DNA of 64,000 nt from an uncultured Sphingobacteriaceae bacterium (GTDB lineage: Bacteria > Bacteroidota > Bacteroidia > Sphingobacteriales > Sphingobacteriaceae), in assembly GCA_946480915.1 (NCBI GenBank), contig CAMLLO010000021.1:13309-77308 (forward strand), read 5' to 3'. The translations under genes were made by a program, and so were the position numbers. Shown piece by piece: positions 8,812 to 16,754 of the stretch. Numbering within the stretch: the stretch's first letter is position 1; each line of letters opens with the position of its first letter. The notes below the pieces were generated by a model. It was not told the DNA's origin. It was given only the letters and a program-made list of their open reading frames with translations, and did not search any database.

Positions 8812-9561
8812 ATGTACATCATTCCGGCAATTGACATTCTTGACAAAAAAGTTGTACGTTTAAGAGAGGGCGACTATGATCAGGCTACTTTATACGACGT
8901 AACACTTGAAGAAATGATTGAGAAGTACCAGTCAAATGGTACCGAGTTTGTCCATATCATCGACCTTAATGGAGCTAAAGGTGATTTCAGTAATCAAGAA
9001 TACCTTTTCAACATCATCCGCAAAACCGAAATGAAAGTTCAATACGGCGGCGGCGTTAGAAGTATTGAAAAAGTAAGAGAACTTATAGATGCAGGTATCC
9101 ATCGAGTTATTGTTGGTACTCAGGCATTAACAAATCCTGATTTCCTACCTTCACTTAGTGAAACGCTTTGCGGTAAAGAACAATGTTCGGACCAGATAGT
9201 CGTAGCTATAGATGTTTTGGATGAAGTGATAAAATATTCAGGCTGGATGGAAAGCTCGCCAATTAAATTAATGGATTATGTAGACCGCTGTCTGAATCTG
9301 GGATTTTTCCGCTTTCTATGTACCGACATAAACAAAGACGGTAAACTTGGTGGAGCCGGTATTGAGTTGTATCAAAAGCTATTAGACCACTCCCCTTTTA
9401 TAAAATTAATTGCCTCTGGCGGAATTAGCTCTATGGCTGATATCGAAGCATTAAATGACATTAAAGTTGAGGCTTGCGTGGTTGGTAAAGCCATCTACGA
9501 AAACAGGGTTTCAATTGAAGAAATTAAAGACTGGAACTTGAAATCTTTGATTTCTTTCTAG
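8812..9561 (+). CDS. hisA: Phosphoribosylformimino-AICAR ribotide isomerase
   Basis: Opens the ribose ring of ProFAR to PRFAR by an Amadori rearrangement. 249 residues, a single TIM barrel. The first catalytic Asp is in IIPAIDILDKKVVRL, the second near residue 130 in VVAIDVLDE, and phosphate-binding Gly motifs occur in QYGGGVRS and LIASGGIS. It shares ancestry with HisF. Six bases separate it from hisH. Confidence 0.95.
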   Translation: MYIIPAIDILDKKVVRLREGDYDQATLYDVTLEEMIEKYQSNGTEFVHIIDLNGAKGDFSNQEYLFNIIRKTEMKVQYGGGVRSIEKVRELIDAGIHRVIVGTQALTNPDFLPSLSETLCGKEQCSDQIVVAIDVLDEVIKYSGWMESSPIKLMDYVDRCLNLGFFRFLCTDINKDGKLGGAGIELYQKLLDHSPFIKLIASGGISSMADIEALNDIKVEACVVGKAIYENRVSIEEIKDWNLKSLISF

Positions 9562-9704
9562 CCTCGACCCTAAAAGCTATAGCAAATAACATCGAACGAT
9601 GAAGAGACTTAGAATCATATGAAATCAGGTTTCTTCGTTTTACAAGCGATTAAATATTAAAAACATACAAGAAGTTTTGAACACAATTCAAGCCGCTTTG
9701 CAAA

Positions 9705-9730
9705 CTCCCCCTTCAGGGGGCCGTGGGGGA
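9705..9730 (+). repeat. G/C-rich palindromic element at the hisF start
   Basis: CCCCC (9707-9711), loop TTCA, GGGGG (9716-9720), then a third G-run (9725-9729) directly before the TTG that starts the HisF core. The 169-bp hisA-hisF gap is the only long break late in the operon, and this block is far more GC-rich than its surroundings. From memory, similar C5-loop-G5 plus G-run elements recur between genes in Bacteroidota genomes. Confidence 0.5.
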
Positions 9731-10483
9731 TTGGCTAAACGCATCATCCCCTGCCTCGACGTAAAAGACGGCCGCACCGTTAAAGGTGTAAACTTCGTCG
9801 ATCTGCGTGATGCAGGCGACCCGGTTGAACTCGCCTGGCAATATTCTCAGCAAGGCGCTGATGAACTTGTTTTTCTCGACATCACCGCGACCCATGAACG
9901 CCGAAAAACAATGGTAGAACTGGTTAAAGCAGTTGCCCGGCAGATTAATATTCCATTCACAATAGGCGGTGGAATTAATGAGATAGCAGATGCAGAAATA
10001 TTGCTGAACGCTGGGGCTGATAAAATTTCTATCAATTCCGCGGCTGTCAGAAATCCCGATTTTATTGATGAATTAGCTGCAGCTTTTGGAAAGCAATTTG
10101 TTGTTGTTGCTGTCGACACAAAGTTTGTTGAAGACAGAAACCTCGTTCATCTGAACGGTGGACGTATTGCGACGGAGTTTGAAACCGAAAAATGGATTAA
10201 AGAAGCTGAAGAACGCGGAGCAGGAGAAATTCTTTTAACCTCCATGGATCATGACGGCACAAAGGCAGGTTTTGATAATACATTACTTAAAAAAATAAAC
10301 GACGCAATCTCTATCCCTTTAATTGCATCAGGCGGCGCCGGAAATGTTCAGCACTTTATTGATGTTTTTGAGAAAACGAATGTGGACGCGGCGCTGGCTG
10401 CCTCTGTTTTCCATTATGGGGAAATCCTTATACCTTCGCTGAAAGAAGAGTTAAGAAAATTTAATATTGAAGTGAGGCTATAA
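9731..10483 (+). CDS. hisF: Imidazole glycerol phosphate synthase, cyclase subunit
   Basis: Uses ammonia from HisH to close the imidazole ring, giving imidazole-glycerol phosphate and AICAR. Family members begin with (M/L)[18 protein letters not shown], so the TTG at 9731 gives the expected 250-residue protein. The frame is open upstream to a TTG at 9677, but those 18 residues translate the palindromic element and are not typical. Catalytic Asp residues lie in CLDVKDG and AVDTK. Phosphate-binding motifs are TIGGGI and IASGGAG. It overlaps hisIE by one base. Confidence 0.93.
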   Translation: MAKRIIPCLDVKDGRTVKGVNFVDLRDAGDPVELAWQYSQQGADELVFLDITATHERRKTMVELVKAVARQINIPFTIGGGINEIADAEILLNAGADKISINSAAVRNPDFIDELAAAFGKQFVVVAVDTKFVEDRNLVHLNGGRIATEFETEKWIKEAEERGAGEILLTSMDHDGTKAGFDNTLLKKINDAISIPLIASGGAGNVQHFIDVFEKTNVDAALAASVFHYGEILIPSLKEELRKFNIEVRL

Positions 10484-11070
10484 TGACTATTGATTTTTTA
10501 AAATCTGACGGATTGGTTCCGGTTGTAATACAAGACGAGCAAACATTAGAAGTGCTGATGCTTGGATACATGAATGAGGAAGCATTCAACAAAACTCAGT
10601 CGGAAGGTAAAGTGACCTTTTTTTCGAGGACTAAAAACCGATTATGGACTAAAGGCGAAGAAAGCGGAAACTTCTTGTTCGTAAAACAAATAAGTATCGA
10701 TTGCGATAACGACACACTTCTTATAAAGGTTCAACCAGTCGGTCCCACCTGCCATACAGGCTCGAGGAGTTGCTTTAAGACAGAATTTAATCAAAATTTC
10801 ATCTTCAAACTTGAAGAGATTGTAAAAGATCGTTATGAAAATCCGGTTGAGGGATCGTATGTAAACAGGCTTCGTTCTAAAGGCCTGAACAAAATAGCAC
10901 AAAAAGTTGGTGAAGAGGGCGTTGAAACAGTGATTGCAGCTTTAAATGAAACAGAACATGATTTTATAAATGAATCTTCGGATTTACTGTTTCATTTAAT
11001 TGTCTTATTAAGAGAGAAAAACATCAGTCTTGAAACTCTTGCCAAAAATCTTGAGAGCAGACATCAGTAG
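10483..11070 (+). CDS. hisIE: Bifunctional phosphoribosyl-AMP cyclohydrolase / phosphoribosyl-ATP pyrophosphatase
   Basis: Carries out steps two and three of histidine synthesis. Residues 1-105 are the cyclohydrolase HisI with VLMLGYMNEEAF, FFSRTKNRLWTKGEESGN and the zinc/magnesium motifs DCDNDTLL and GPTCHTGSRSCF. Residues 108-195 are the helical pyrophosphatase HisE with KIAQKVGEEGVETVIAAL and ESSDLLFHLIVLL, where Glu and Asp bind magnesium. Length 195 fits the fused form. It is the last his gene, and TAATG couples it to hisF. Confidence 0.95.
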   Translation: MTIDFLKSDGLVPVVIQDEQTLEVLMLGYMNEEAFNKTQSEGKVTFFSRTKNRLWTKGEESGNFLFVKQISIDCDNDTLLIKVQPVGPTCHTGSRSCFKTEFNQNFIFKLEEIVKDRYENPVEGSYVNRLRSKGLNKIAQKVGEEGVETVIAALNETEHDFINESSDLLFHLIVLLREKNISLETLAKNLESRHQ

Positions 11071-11078
11071 GCAAAATA

Positions 11079-11990
11079 ATGGTTGAGGTTAAACAAGCAG
11101 CTTTCCTGTCTGGTCACCAGAACCCTGTTTATGCTCTTGAATCTTCTCAAAAACCGGGAATAATTTTTACAGGCGGAAACGACAAAGGTGTCGTTGAATG
11201 GAGTCTCAAAAACATGGCTTTTATAAAGGTGCTGATGCCTGTTAAAAGTTCTGTTTATTCTTTGCATGCTCCCGAATGCGCTCCTGTATTGGCTGTTGGT
11301 GAAAGAAGCGGGATGATCAGCTTATTTGATTTTACCGAGCAAAAAATAGTAGCTCAGATACATCATCATAAATTACCGATATTCGATCTGGCTTCGACCA
11401 ACCGTAAAAAGGAGCTTCTCGCTGCCTCTGAGGATGGGACAATTTCTGTTATTGATTTAACAACGTATAAACTACTATACAACTTTAGGGTTTCAGAACT
11501 TACCGTTCGATGTATAGCCATCAGTAGAGATGAGAAGCTGGTCGCTTTTGGGTGCAAAGATAATAGCATACGTATTTACAATCTGGACGACTATTCTTTC
11601 GTAGCCGAATTAAATAAACACTCCTTGCCAATAACTTCGATTGCTTTTTCTCCGGACGGACAGTATCTGCTATCAGGTAGCCGGGATGCAAGATTGTTAG
11701 TCTGGAACCTTAACGACTATTCCTTAAAAGAAAGCTTAGTGGCTCATATGTTTGCCATTTACGACATTAAATTCCATCCTACACAGCCTTACTTCGCTAC
11801 TTGCAGCCGAGACAAAAGCATTAAAATTTGGGATGCAGAGACCTTTAAATTAAAGAAAGTAATCAGTCGTGAAAAAGGCATGGAATCGCATAGTCATTCG
11901 GTAAATAAAATCTGCTGGGAAAGATCAACCGAATTGTTAGTTTCAGTCGGAGATGACACCCGGGTTATGGTTTGGAATGTAACGTTCTAA
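11079..11990 (+). CDS. WD40-repeat protein following the his operon
   Basis: 303 residues with about seven WD40 blades. Clear blade endings include GVVEWSL, SIRIYNL, RLLVWNL, SIKIWDA and RVMVWNV, and starts such as HSLPITSIAFSPDG and HSVNKICW. No signal peptide or membrane helix is seen, so the propeller should be cytoplasmic, probably a protein-binding scaffold. It starts 8 bp after hisIE on the same strand and so is probably in the his transcript, which is not explained by the pathway. The molecular role is unknown. Confidence 0.85.
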   Translation: MVEVKQAAFLSGHQNPVYALESSQKPGIIFTGGNDKGVVEWSLKNMAFIKVLMPVKSSVYSLHAPECAPVLAVGERSGMISLFDFTEQKIVAQIHHHKLPIFDLASTNRKKELLAASEDGTISVIDLTTYKLLYNFRVSELTVRCIAISRDEKLVAFGCKDNSIRIYNLDDYSFVAELNKHSLPITSIAFSPDGQYLLSGSRDARLLVWNLNDYSLKESLVAHMFAIYDIKFHPTQPYFATCSRDKSIKIWDAETFKLKKVISREKGMESHSHSVNKICWERSTELLVSVGDDTRVMVWNVTF

Positions 11991-12086
11991 ACTCGGTTCT
12001 TTCCTTCTTTGTAACCTTTAATCTTTTCCTTTCAACCTTTACCTTTCCGCCTTCAACTTTCACCTTCAACCTTTTCCCTGTCCCGT
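11991..12086. other. Pyrimidine-rich spacer between convergent genes
   Basis: About 85 of these bases are almost pure C/T on the plus strand, built from irregular repeats of CTTTC, AACCTTT and CTTCAAC. No hairpin or gene is seen. It separates the convergent WD40 and NlpC genes and probably reflects repeat slippage. Confidence 0.5.
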
Positions 12087-12857
12087 TCAAATCCTTTTAA
12101 TAATCCGCAACTTGTGTGTATGTCTTTTTAAATCGAGACTATAAATGCCTTGTCCGTCAATAGGGTCTATTTTTACCCTTCCCGAAGCATGAATAATATG
12201 CTGATCATCCAGCATGATACCTACATGTACAACACGCCCTTCTTCATTATCGAAAAATGCAAGATCGCCGGCTTTAGCCTCTTGTAAGAAGTTTACTATT
12301 TCGCCTTGTTCCGCCTGCTGCCAGGCATCCCGGAACAATCTTTTGCCCAGCATCTTAAAAACTATTTGTGTTAATCCCGAGCAGTCAATTCCAAACAAGG
12401 TTTTCCCTCCCCATAAATATGGAGCCCCTAAATAAAATTTCGCAAATTCAACAACCGAGCTCTCGAAATCTGCAGGGTCAAGTAGTAAAGAATCAGAAAG
12501 TAAAGAATATTCTTCTGTCCCGAGAAAAAACTTTTTATTGTTCATTTCCGGAATACTACTGCCTGCAAGTAAATGCAATTTTTCTCCGGTAGACAATTTA
12601 ATTGCTTCGTGATTAATCCCTAAACCGAGAATCGCACCCTTCCCTTCTGCCAAACAGCTCTTAGATGGAATATACTGTTTACTGTCGATCCAACCTTGAT
12701 ATTCGTCAAAGCAGGTTTTAATGAAAGTCCATTTTTCTGTAACCTGCAAAATCTCGAAACAATCACCGAACAGCAACTGAGATAAAATTTCACTTTTATC
12801 CGAAGCTTCAGACCTTATAGGAACAATAGATAAATTACAAATACCGTATTTAGTCAT
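12087..12857 (-). CDS. NlpC/P60-family cysteine peptidase with SH3 domain
   Basis: 256 residues. Residues 1-65 form a bacterial SH3-like wall-binding domain (VPIRSEASDKSEILSQLLFGD, EYQGWID). Residues 130-256 are the NlpC/P60 catalytic domain: LGAPYLWGGKTLFGIDCSGLTQ with nucleophile Cys, GDLAFFDNEEGRVVHVGIML with the catalytic His, and HIIHASG. Such enzymes cut gamma-D-Glu-diaminopimelate bonds in peptidoglycan peptides. No signal peptide is visible, which suggests murein peptide recycling in the cytoplasm or an unrecognised export route. Confidence 0.88.
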   Translation of the reverse strand: MTKYGICNLSIVPIRSEASDKSEILSQLLFGDCFEILQVTEKWTFIKTCFDEYQGWIDSKQYIPSKSCLAEGKGAILGLGINHEAIKLSTGEKLHLLAGSSIPEMNNKKFFLGTEEYSLLSDSLLLDPADFESSVVEFAKFYLGAPYLWGGKTLFGIDCSGLTQIVFKMLGKRLFRDAWQQAEQGEIVNFLQEAKAGDLAFFDNEEGRVVHVGIMLDDQHIIHASGRVKIDPIDGQGIYSLDLKRHTHKLRIIKRI

Positions 12858-12966
12858 ATCGGATACAAATCAAAGAAAATTGATTAGATTCAAGAAATAA
12901 AAAAACTTAGCTTTTACTTTATTGTTTTAATAGAGATGAAAATAGCTCACATTACATATACGAATA

Positions 12967-13452
12967 ATGAAAACATTTAATCAAATTCAAAAAATTTTAA
13001 TTGCTGTTGAAGACAGTCAGTATTCTGAACGAGCTACCAGTTACGGTGTTGATTTAGCAAAACAGCTGGGTGCCGAAATTGCATTATTACATGTAAATGA
13101 AGTTCCAGTTGCTACTCCCTATGTGGCAGATCCTTTGCTTAATGAGCCCCCTATTATGATGCCCGAAATGGTTCATGCGCAGGAAGATGCTAGCAAAAAA
13201 CTCTTAAATAAGATTGCTGAATCAATTGGAGACGAAATTACCGTATATACTTTTCATAAAATGGGGAGCCCAAAAGATGAGATTTTGCTGACTGCCGACG
13301 AATGGAATGCTGATATAATTATTCTGGGCACGCATGGTAGAACTGGATTCGATCATTTTCTTTCCGGAAGCGTTGCAGAAAAAGTGGTGAGAAGAGCAAA
13401 ATGCCCGGTCTTGATAATTCCGAATAAGGATGCCGAAGGAGAGAAAAAATAA
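12967..13452 (+). CDS. Universal stress protein, single-domain UspA type
   Basis: 161 residues with the Usp fold: KILIAVEDSQYSERA at the N-terminus, an Asp-rich DIIILGTHGRTGF, then DHFLSGSVAEKVVRRAKCPVLII. The G-x2-G-x9-G-S/T ATP-binding pattern is complete, so it is likely of the ATP-binding class. It is a single gene ending before a hairpin terminator, on the opposite strand from its flanking genes. Confidence 0.92.
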   Translation: MKTFNQIQKILIAVEDSQYSERATSYGVDLAKQLGAEIALLHVNEVPVATPYVADPLLNEPPIMMPEMVHAQEDASKKLLNKIAESIGDEITVYTFHKMGSPKDEILLTADEWNADIIILGTHGRTGFDHFLSGSVAEKVVRRAKCPVLIIPNKDAEGEKK

Positions 13453-13482
13453 TGACAGAAAGAGGTACATGAATTTACAAAA

Positions 13483-13504
13483 AAAGCGGCTTTGGGGCCG
13501 CTTT
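13483..13504. terminator. Bidirectional terminator between the universal stress gene and ferredoxin
   Basis: AAAGCGGC (13483-13490), loop TTTGGG, GCCGCTTT (13497-13504), followed by C and TTT on the plus strand and preceded by A-runs that become T-runs on the minus strand. It serves both convergent genes. Confidence 0.85.
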
Positions 13505-13528
13505 CTTTGTAATTAGATATTTTATTTA

Positions 13529-13882
13529 TTAATCCTCAGCATGAAGCCAGGCTTTTTTTGCTAGTAATTCTTCTTCAGTTTCACGTACATCTACATCGTC
13601 GATGCAGCAATCAACAGGACAAACAGCTGCACACTGTGGTTCATCGTGAAAACCTTTACACTCTGTACATTTATCCGAAACTATATAATAAAATTCTTCT
13701 GAGATTGCTGGTTGAGCCTCTTCTGCGTTCAATGTGGTACCATCACCAAAATCTATTACTCCGCGTAAAGCTGTGCCTTCCGAAAAACGCCAGGCAGCTC
13801 CCGCATCATAAATAGCATTATTAGGGCATTCCGGCTCACAAGCTCCGCAGTTAATGCATTCGTCTGTTATTATTATCGCCAT
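13529..13882 (-). CDS. 2[4Fe-4S] ferredoxin
   Basis: 117 residues with two iron-sulfur motifs. The first is [12 protein letters not shown] (CxxCxxCxxxCP, residues 9-20). The second is [18 protein letters not shown], with an eight-residue insertion between the second and third Cys as in Allochromatium-type ferredoxins. Residues 25-70 between them form an unusual linker. It should carry low-potential electrons in the cytoplasm. It is divergent from the acyl-CoA reductase gene, a pairing common in Bacteroidota. Confidence 0.92.
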   Translation of the reverse strand: MAIIITDECINCGACEPECPNNAIYDAGAAWRFSEGTALRGVIDFGDGTTLNAEEAQPAISEEFYYIVSDKCTECKGFHDEPQCAAVCPVDCCIDDVDVRETEEELLAKKAWLHAED

Positions 13883-13907
13883 GTTCTATAATTCTATTTC
13901 TTAACCG

Positions 13908-13915
13908 TAATTTTG
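13908..13915 (+). promoter_or_regulatory. Predicted -7 box of the acyl-CoA reductase gene
   Basis: TAATTTTG fits TAnnTTTG. It overlaps a TTG (13913) that would otherwise be a possible far-upstream start, which argues for the downstream TTG start at 13988. A minus-strand box TATATTTG (13951-13944) may drive the ferredoxin, so the divergent promoters cross. Confidence 0.45.
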
Positions 13916-13987
13916 CATCTGCTATGCACTGCAAAAACAGTTGCAAATATAACACAATCTGTTGATTTTATTTTAAGGACTTCCATT

Positions 13988-15010
13988 TTGACACTAGAAC
14001 AACGAAAAGCGGCTTTTAAAAGTTTGGGAAATTATTTACAATCTCCGGACGAGCAGCTTAAGCAATTGATAAACAACGCACATCAATCAAATGCCTGGTT
14101 TACCCCGGAGGAAACGGCCAAAGCAATAAAAGGGATTTCTTTCATGCTCGAGGCGCAGGATACTGACCGGTGGCTTGAAGAAGAAAAAGTAAACATACAA
14201 TCTCCAATCAATCCCAGGCAAATCGGATTAGTTTTAGCGGGGAATATTCCGCTGGTTGGCTTTCATGATATTTTATCTGTTTTGGTAACCGGGCATATTG
14301 CTTTAATTAAATCTTCATCTCAGGACAAACATCTTATTCCACATTTATTAAGTAAACTAATCGAGTTTGAGCCGGGCTTTAAAGAGCAGATAAAATTTGT
14401 TGACAGGCTCGAAGGTTTTGATGCTGTGATTGCAACCGGAAGTAATAATACATCGAGGTATTTCGAATATTATTTTTCAAAAGTACCTCATATTATTCGC
14501 AAGAATCGAAATAGCATTGCGGTGTTGACAGGGCAAGAAAGTCGCGATGAGTTGTTTTTACTCGGTCATGATATATTTGACTTTTTTGGCTTAGGATGCA
14601 GAAACGTCTCGAAGGTTTTTGTTCCCGAAGATTATGATTTTACTACATTTTTCGAATCTATCGAATCCTACAAAAACATTGTAAATCATAATAAATACTG
14701 CAATAACTACGAGTACAACAAGTCTATCTATTTAATTAACCGCGAAAAGCACTTCGACAATGGATTCTTGCTTGTAAAAAAAGATGAACGTTTAGCCTCA
14801 CCTCTTGCGGTTTTATATTACGAGGAATATGCGAAGCTCGAATCTGCAACAAATGCCATTCAATCCATTGCAGAAAACCTTCAATGCATCGTTTCAAAAC
14901 AAGAACTGAAGGTTACAAGTCAACAAGTTAATTTCGGAAAAAGTCAGCAACCCAGATTGTGGGATTATGCAGATCGTGTAAATACTGTGGAATTTTTGCT
15001 GAGTTTATAA
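13988..15010 (+). CDS. Acyl-CoA reductase, LuxC-like
   Basis: 340 residues from TTG 13988 (MTLEQRKAAFKSLG). The frame stays open to 13913, but that stretch contains the promoter box. Family features are GLVLAGNIPLVGFHDILSVLVTGH (nucleotide-binding region), IKSSSQDKHLIPHL, a segment DAVIATGSNNTSRYFEYYF and LGHDIFDFFGLGCRNVSKVFVPE, where the Cys is the likely acyl-thioester nucleophile. LuxC-type enzymes reduce fatty acyl groups to aldehydes. No lux genes are present, so bioluminescence is not implied. Confidence 0.85.
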   Translation: MTLEQRKAAFKSLGNYLQSPDEQLKQLINNAHQSNAWFTPEETAKAIKGISFMLEAQDTDRWLEEEKVNIQSPINPRQIGLVLAGNIPLVGFHDILSVLVTGHIALIKSSSQDKHLIPHLLSKLIEFEPGFKEQIKFVDRLEGFDAVIATGSNNTSRYFEYYFSKVPHIIRKNRNSIAVLTGQESRDELFLLGHDIFDFFGLGCRNVSKVFVPEDYDFTTFFESIESYKNIVNHNKYCNNYEYNKSIYLINREKHFDNGFLLVKKDERLASPLAVLYYEEYAKLESATNAIQSIAENLQCIVSKQELKVTSQQVNFGKSQQPRLWDYADRVNTVEFLLSL

Positions 15011-15039
15011 ACAACCCGGACTAAAACGACAGAAAATTA

Positions 15040-15047
15040 TAACTTTG
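15040..15047 (+). promoter_or_regulatory. Predicted -7 box, probably leaderless start
   Basis: TAACTTTG fits TAnnTTTG. Its last base is 6 bp before the ATG at 15053, so transcription is expected to start at or within a base or two of the start codon. Confidence 0.5.
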
Positions 15048-15052
15048 GCGTT

Positions 15053-15256
15053 ATGTACATCATTAAGGTGAAAGGTGTCGCAAGAATTCCTGACTACGTT
15101 CAATTGAGGGATGATAAATTTACACTACTAGCATATTTCAGAGTAGACAGACCAGATAAATCACTTGAAAAAATTGGCTTAGGGGATAAATCTGAATACA
15201 TCATGAACCTTGTTAAAGACCTTCCATTTGGTCAGATTTTAAAATTAGAGCTTTAA
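15053..15256 (+). CDS. Small conserved protein upstream of ftsE
   Basis: 67 residues (MYIIKVKGVARIPDYVQLRD at the start), with no signal peptide or membrane segment and an alternating strand pattern. I do not recognise a domain. One base separates its stop from the ftsE ATG, so the two genes are almost certainly co-transcribed and may be coupled in translation. From memory, Bacteroidota ftsE genes often carry such a small gene in front. A role linked to FtsE is inference only. Confidence 0.75.
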   Translation: MYIIKVKGVARIPDYVQLRDDKFTLLAYFRVDRPDKSLEKIGLGDKSEYIMNLVKDLPFGQILKLEL

Positions 15257-15257
15257 T

Positions 15258-15941
15258 ATGATTGGCAATACAGTTATAAAACTTGAAAATGTTGACGTTT
15301 ACCAGCAAAAACACCTGGTTCTTAGCAATGTTAATCTCCAGATTGATAAGGGAGAATTTGTTTTTCTTATCGGCCAAACCGGATCCGGCAAAAGCAGTTT
15401 ATTGAAAATTATATATGGTGATCTTCACATTTCATCCGGTGAGGGCCATGCCGGAGGTTATGATTTAAAAAAGCTCACGGAAAAAGATATTCCTTTTTTG
15501 AGAAGAAAACTGGGTATCGTTTTCCAGGATTTTCAACTTTTAACCGATCGTACTATAGAGGATAATCTTCGTTTTGTAATGCACGCGACCGGCTGGAAAG
15601 ATAAAGGACTGATTGCTGACAGGATTAAGGATGTTTTAGAAAAAGTTGGACTTCGCTCTAAGATTAAAAAAATGCCTCATGAAATCTCAGGTGGCGAACA
15701 GCAGAGGGTCGTAATTGCCAGGGCCCTGCTTAATGATCCGGAAATTATTTTGGCAGATGAACCAACCGGAAACCTGGATCCTGATACAGCAGAAGAAATC
15801 ATGCTCCTTTTAAAAGAAATCAGCCGTTCGGGAACTGCAGTCTTGATGGCAACTCATGCATATCAATTAATTCGCACCTTCCCTTCTCGCATCATTAAAT
15901 GTGAAAACGGAAGAGTCATAGAAGATGCCAAAATCGTCTAA
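15258..15941 (+). CDS. ftsE: ABC transporter ATP-binding protein, FtsE type
   Basis: 227 residues. Walker A is GQTGSGKSS (about residues 38-46), Q-loop VFQDFQLL, signature ISGGEQQRVVIARAL, Walker B IILADEPTGNLD, and switch His in MATHAYQL. Closest family pattern is FtsE, the cytoplasmic ATPase that works with FtsX to activate cell-wall hydrolases at the septum. FtsX is not adjacent, as is common in this phylum. A LolD-like assignment is the main alternative. Confidence 0.85.
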   Translation: MIGNTVIKLENVDVYQQKHLVLSNVNLQIDKGEFVFLIGQTGSGKSSLLKIIYGDLHISSGEGHAGGYDLKKLTEKDIPFLRRKLGIVFQDFQLLTDRTIEDNLRFVMHATGWKDKGLIADRIKDVLEKVGLRSKIKKMPHEISGGEQQRVVIARALLNDPEIILADEPTGNLDPDTAEEIMLLLKEISRSGTAVLMATHAYQLIRTFPSRIIKCENGRVIEDAKIV

Positions 15942-15988
15942 GTGATCGATCATACGTCAAATTGTTTGTGGGAATTAACAAATCACTG

Positions 15989-16027
15989 ACAGCTTGGCTG
16001 TTTTATTTAATTGGCAAAAAATTTGTC
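15989..16027 (+). promoter_or_regulatory. Possible heat-shock-type promoter region of grpE
   Basis: An inverted repeat ACAGC-ttg-GCTGT (15989-16001) is followed by TTGGCAAAAAATTTGTC (16011-16027), where GG and GT are separated by 10 bp. This resembles a sigma-54 -24/-12 element with GT in place of GC. No standard TAnnTTTG box is seen here. The assignment is tentative. Confidence 0.3.
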
Positions 16028-16040
16028 TAACCCCATTATT

Positions 16041-16673
16041 ATGAAGTTTTCAGACATGTTGAAAAACAAGAAGAAAAACCCTGAGAAAGAAGTTATGAAT
16101 GAAAATAACGAAGTGAAACCCGAAATTGAACAAGAATTAGAGCAGGTAAGCGAAATACTTAGCCATCAAGGCGATGGAAATAATTCCGAAAACATTCCTG
16201 CTAGTGACGTTGAAGATCAGCTGTCTCAAGAAGACAAACTTAAAGCTGACTTGACTGAAGCGAATAATAAATATTTACGCTTGTACGCCGAGTTCGATAA
16301 TTATAAAAGACGAACAAATAAAGAACGTATAGATTTATTGCAAACTGCAGGAAAAGACGTTTTGGTTAGTCTGTTACCAGTTGTTGACGATTTTGATCGT
16401 GCTTTAAAATCTATGGAAACTGCCACCGATGTTTCGGCAGTAAAAGAAGGTATCGTTTTAGTTCAAAATAAACTGAAAAGTATTTTAACACAAAAGGGTT
16501 TAAAAGAAATGGAATCAGTAGGAACTGTGTTTGACGCAGAAATCCATGAAGCTATTACCAATATCCCAGCCCCATCAGAGGACTTGAAGGGAAAAGTGAT
16601 TGATGAAGTTGAAAAGGGATATTATTTAAATGACAAAGTGATCCGCTTTGCAAAAGTTGTTGTTGGAGCGTAA
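16041..16673 (+). CDS. grpE: Nucleotide exchange factor GrpE
   Basis: Releases ADP from DnaK. The first 70 residues are acidic and disordered, then a long coiled-coil helix (LTEANNKYLRLYAEFDNYKRRTNKER) and the beta domain with the GrpE signature VEKGYYLNDKVIRFAKVVV at the end. The frame is open from a TTG at 16011, but that codon lies in a promoter-like motif; ATG 16041 is preferred, with ATG 16095 also possible. 210 residues from 16041. dnaJ follows 81 bp later, while dnaK is not in the window. Confidence 0.93.
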   Translation: MKFSDMLKNKKKNPEKEVMNENNEVKPEIEQELEQVSEILSHQGDGNNSENIPASDVEDQLSQEDKLKADLTEANNKYLRLYAEFDNYKRRTNKERIDLLQTAGKDVLVSLLPVVDDFDRALKSMETATDVSAVKEGIVLVQNKLKSILTQKGLKEMESVGTVFDAEIHEAITNIPAPSEDLKGKVIDEVEKGYYLNDKVIRFAKVVVGA

Positions 16674-16754
16674 AAAGGATTGTGGGAGCGAATGAAAGAT
16701 AGAATGATTAAACATTCTTCCTTCAAAGTTCAATCCTTCACTCATTAAAATAAA

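Noticed and set aside
13913..13987. N-terminal extension of the acyl-CoA reductase from TTG 13913
   Set aside because: That TTG is the end of a TAnnTTTG box; the family sequence begins at the TTG 13988.
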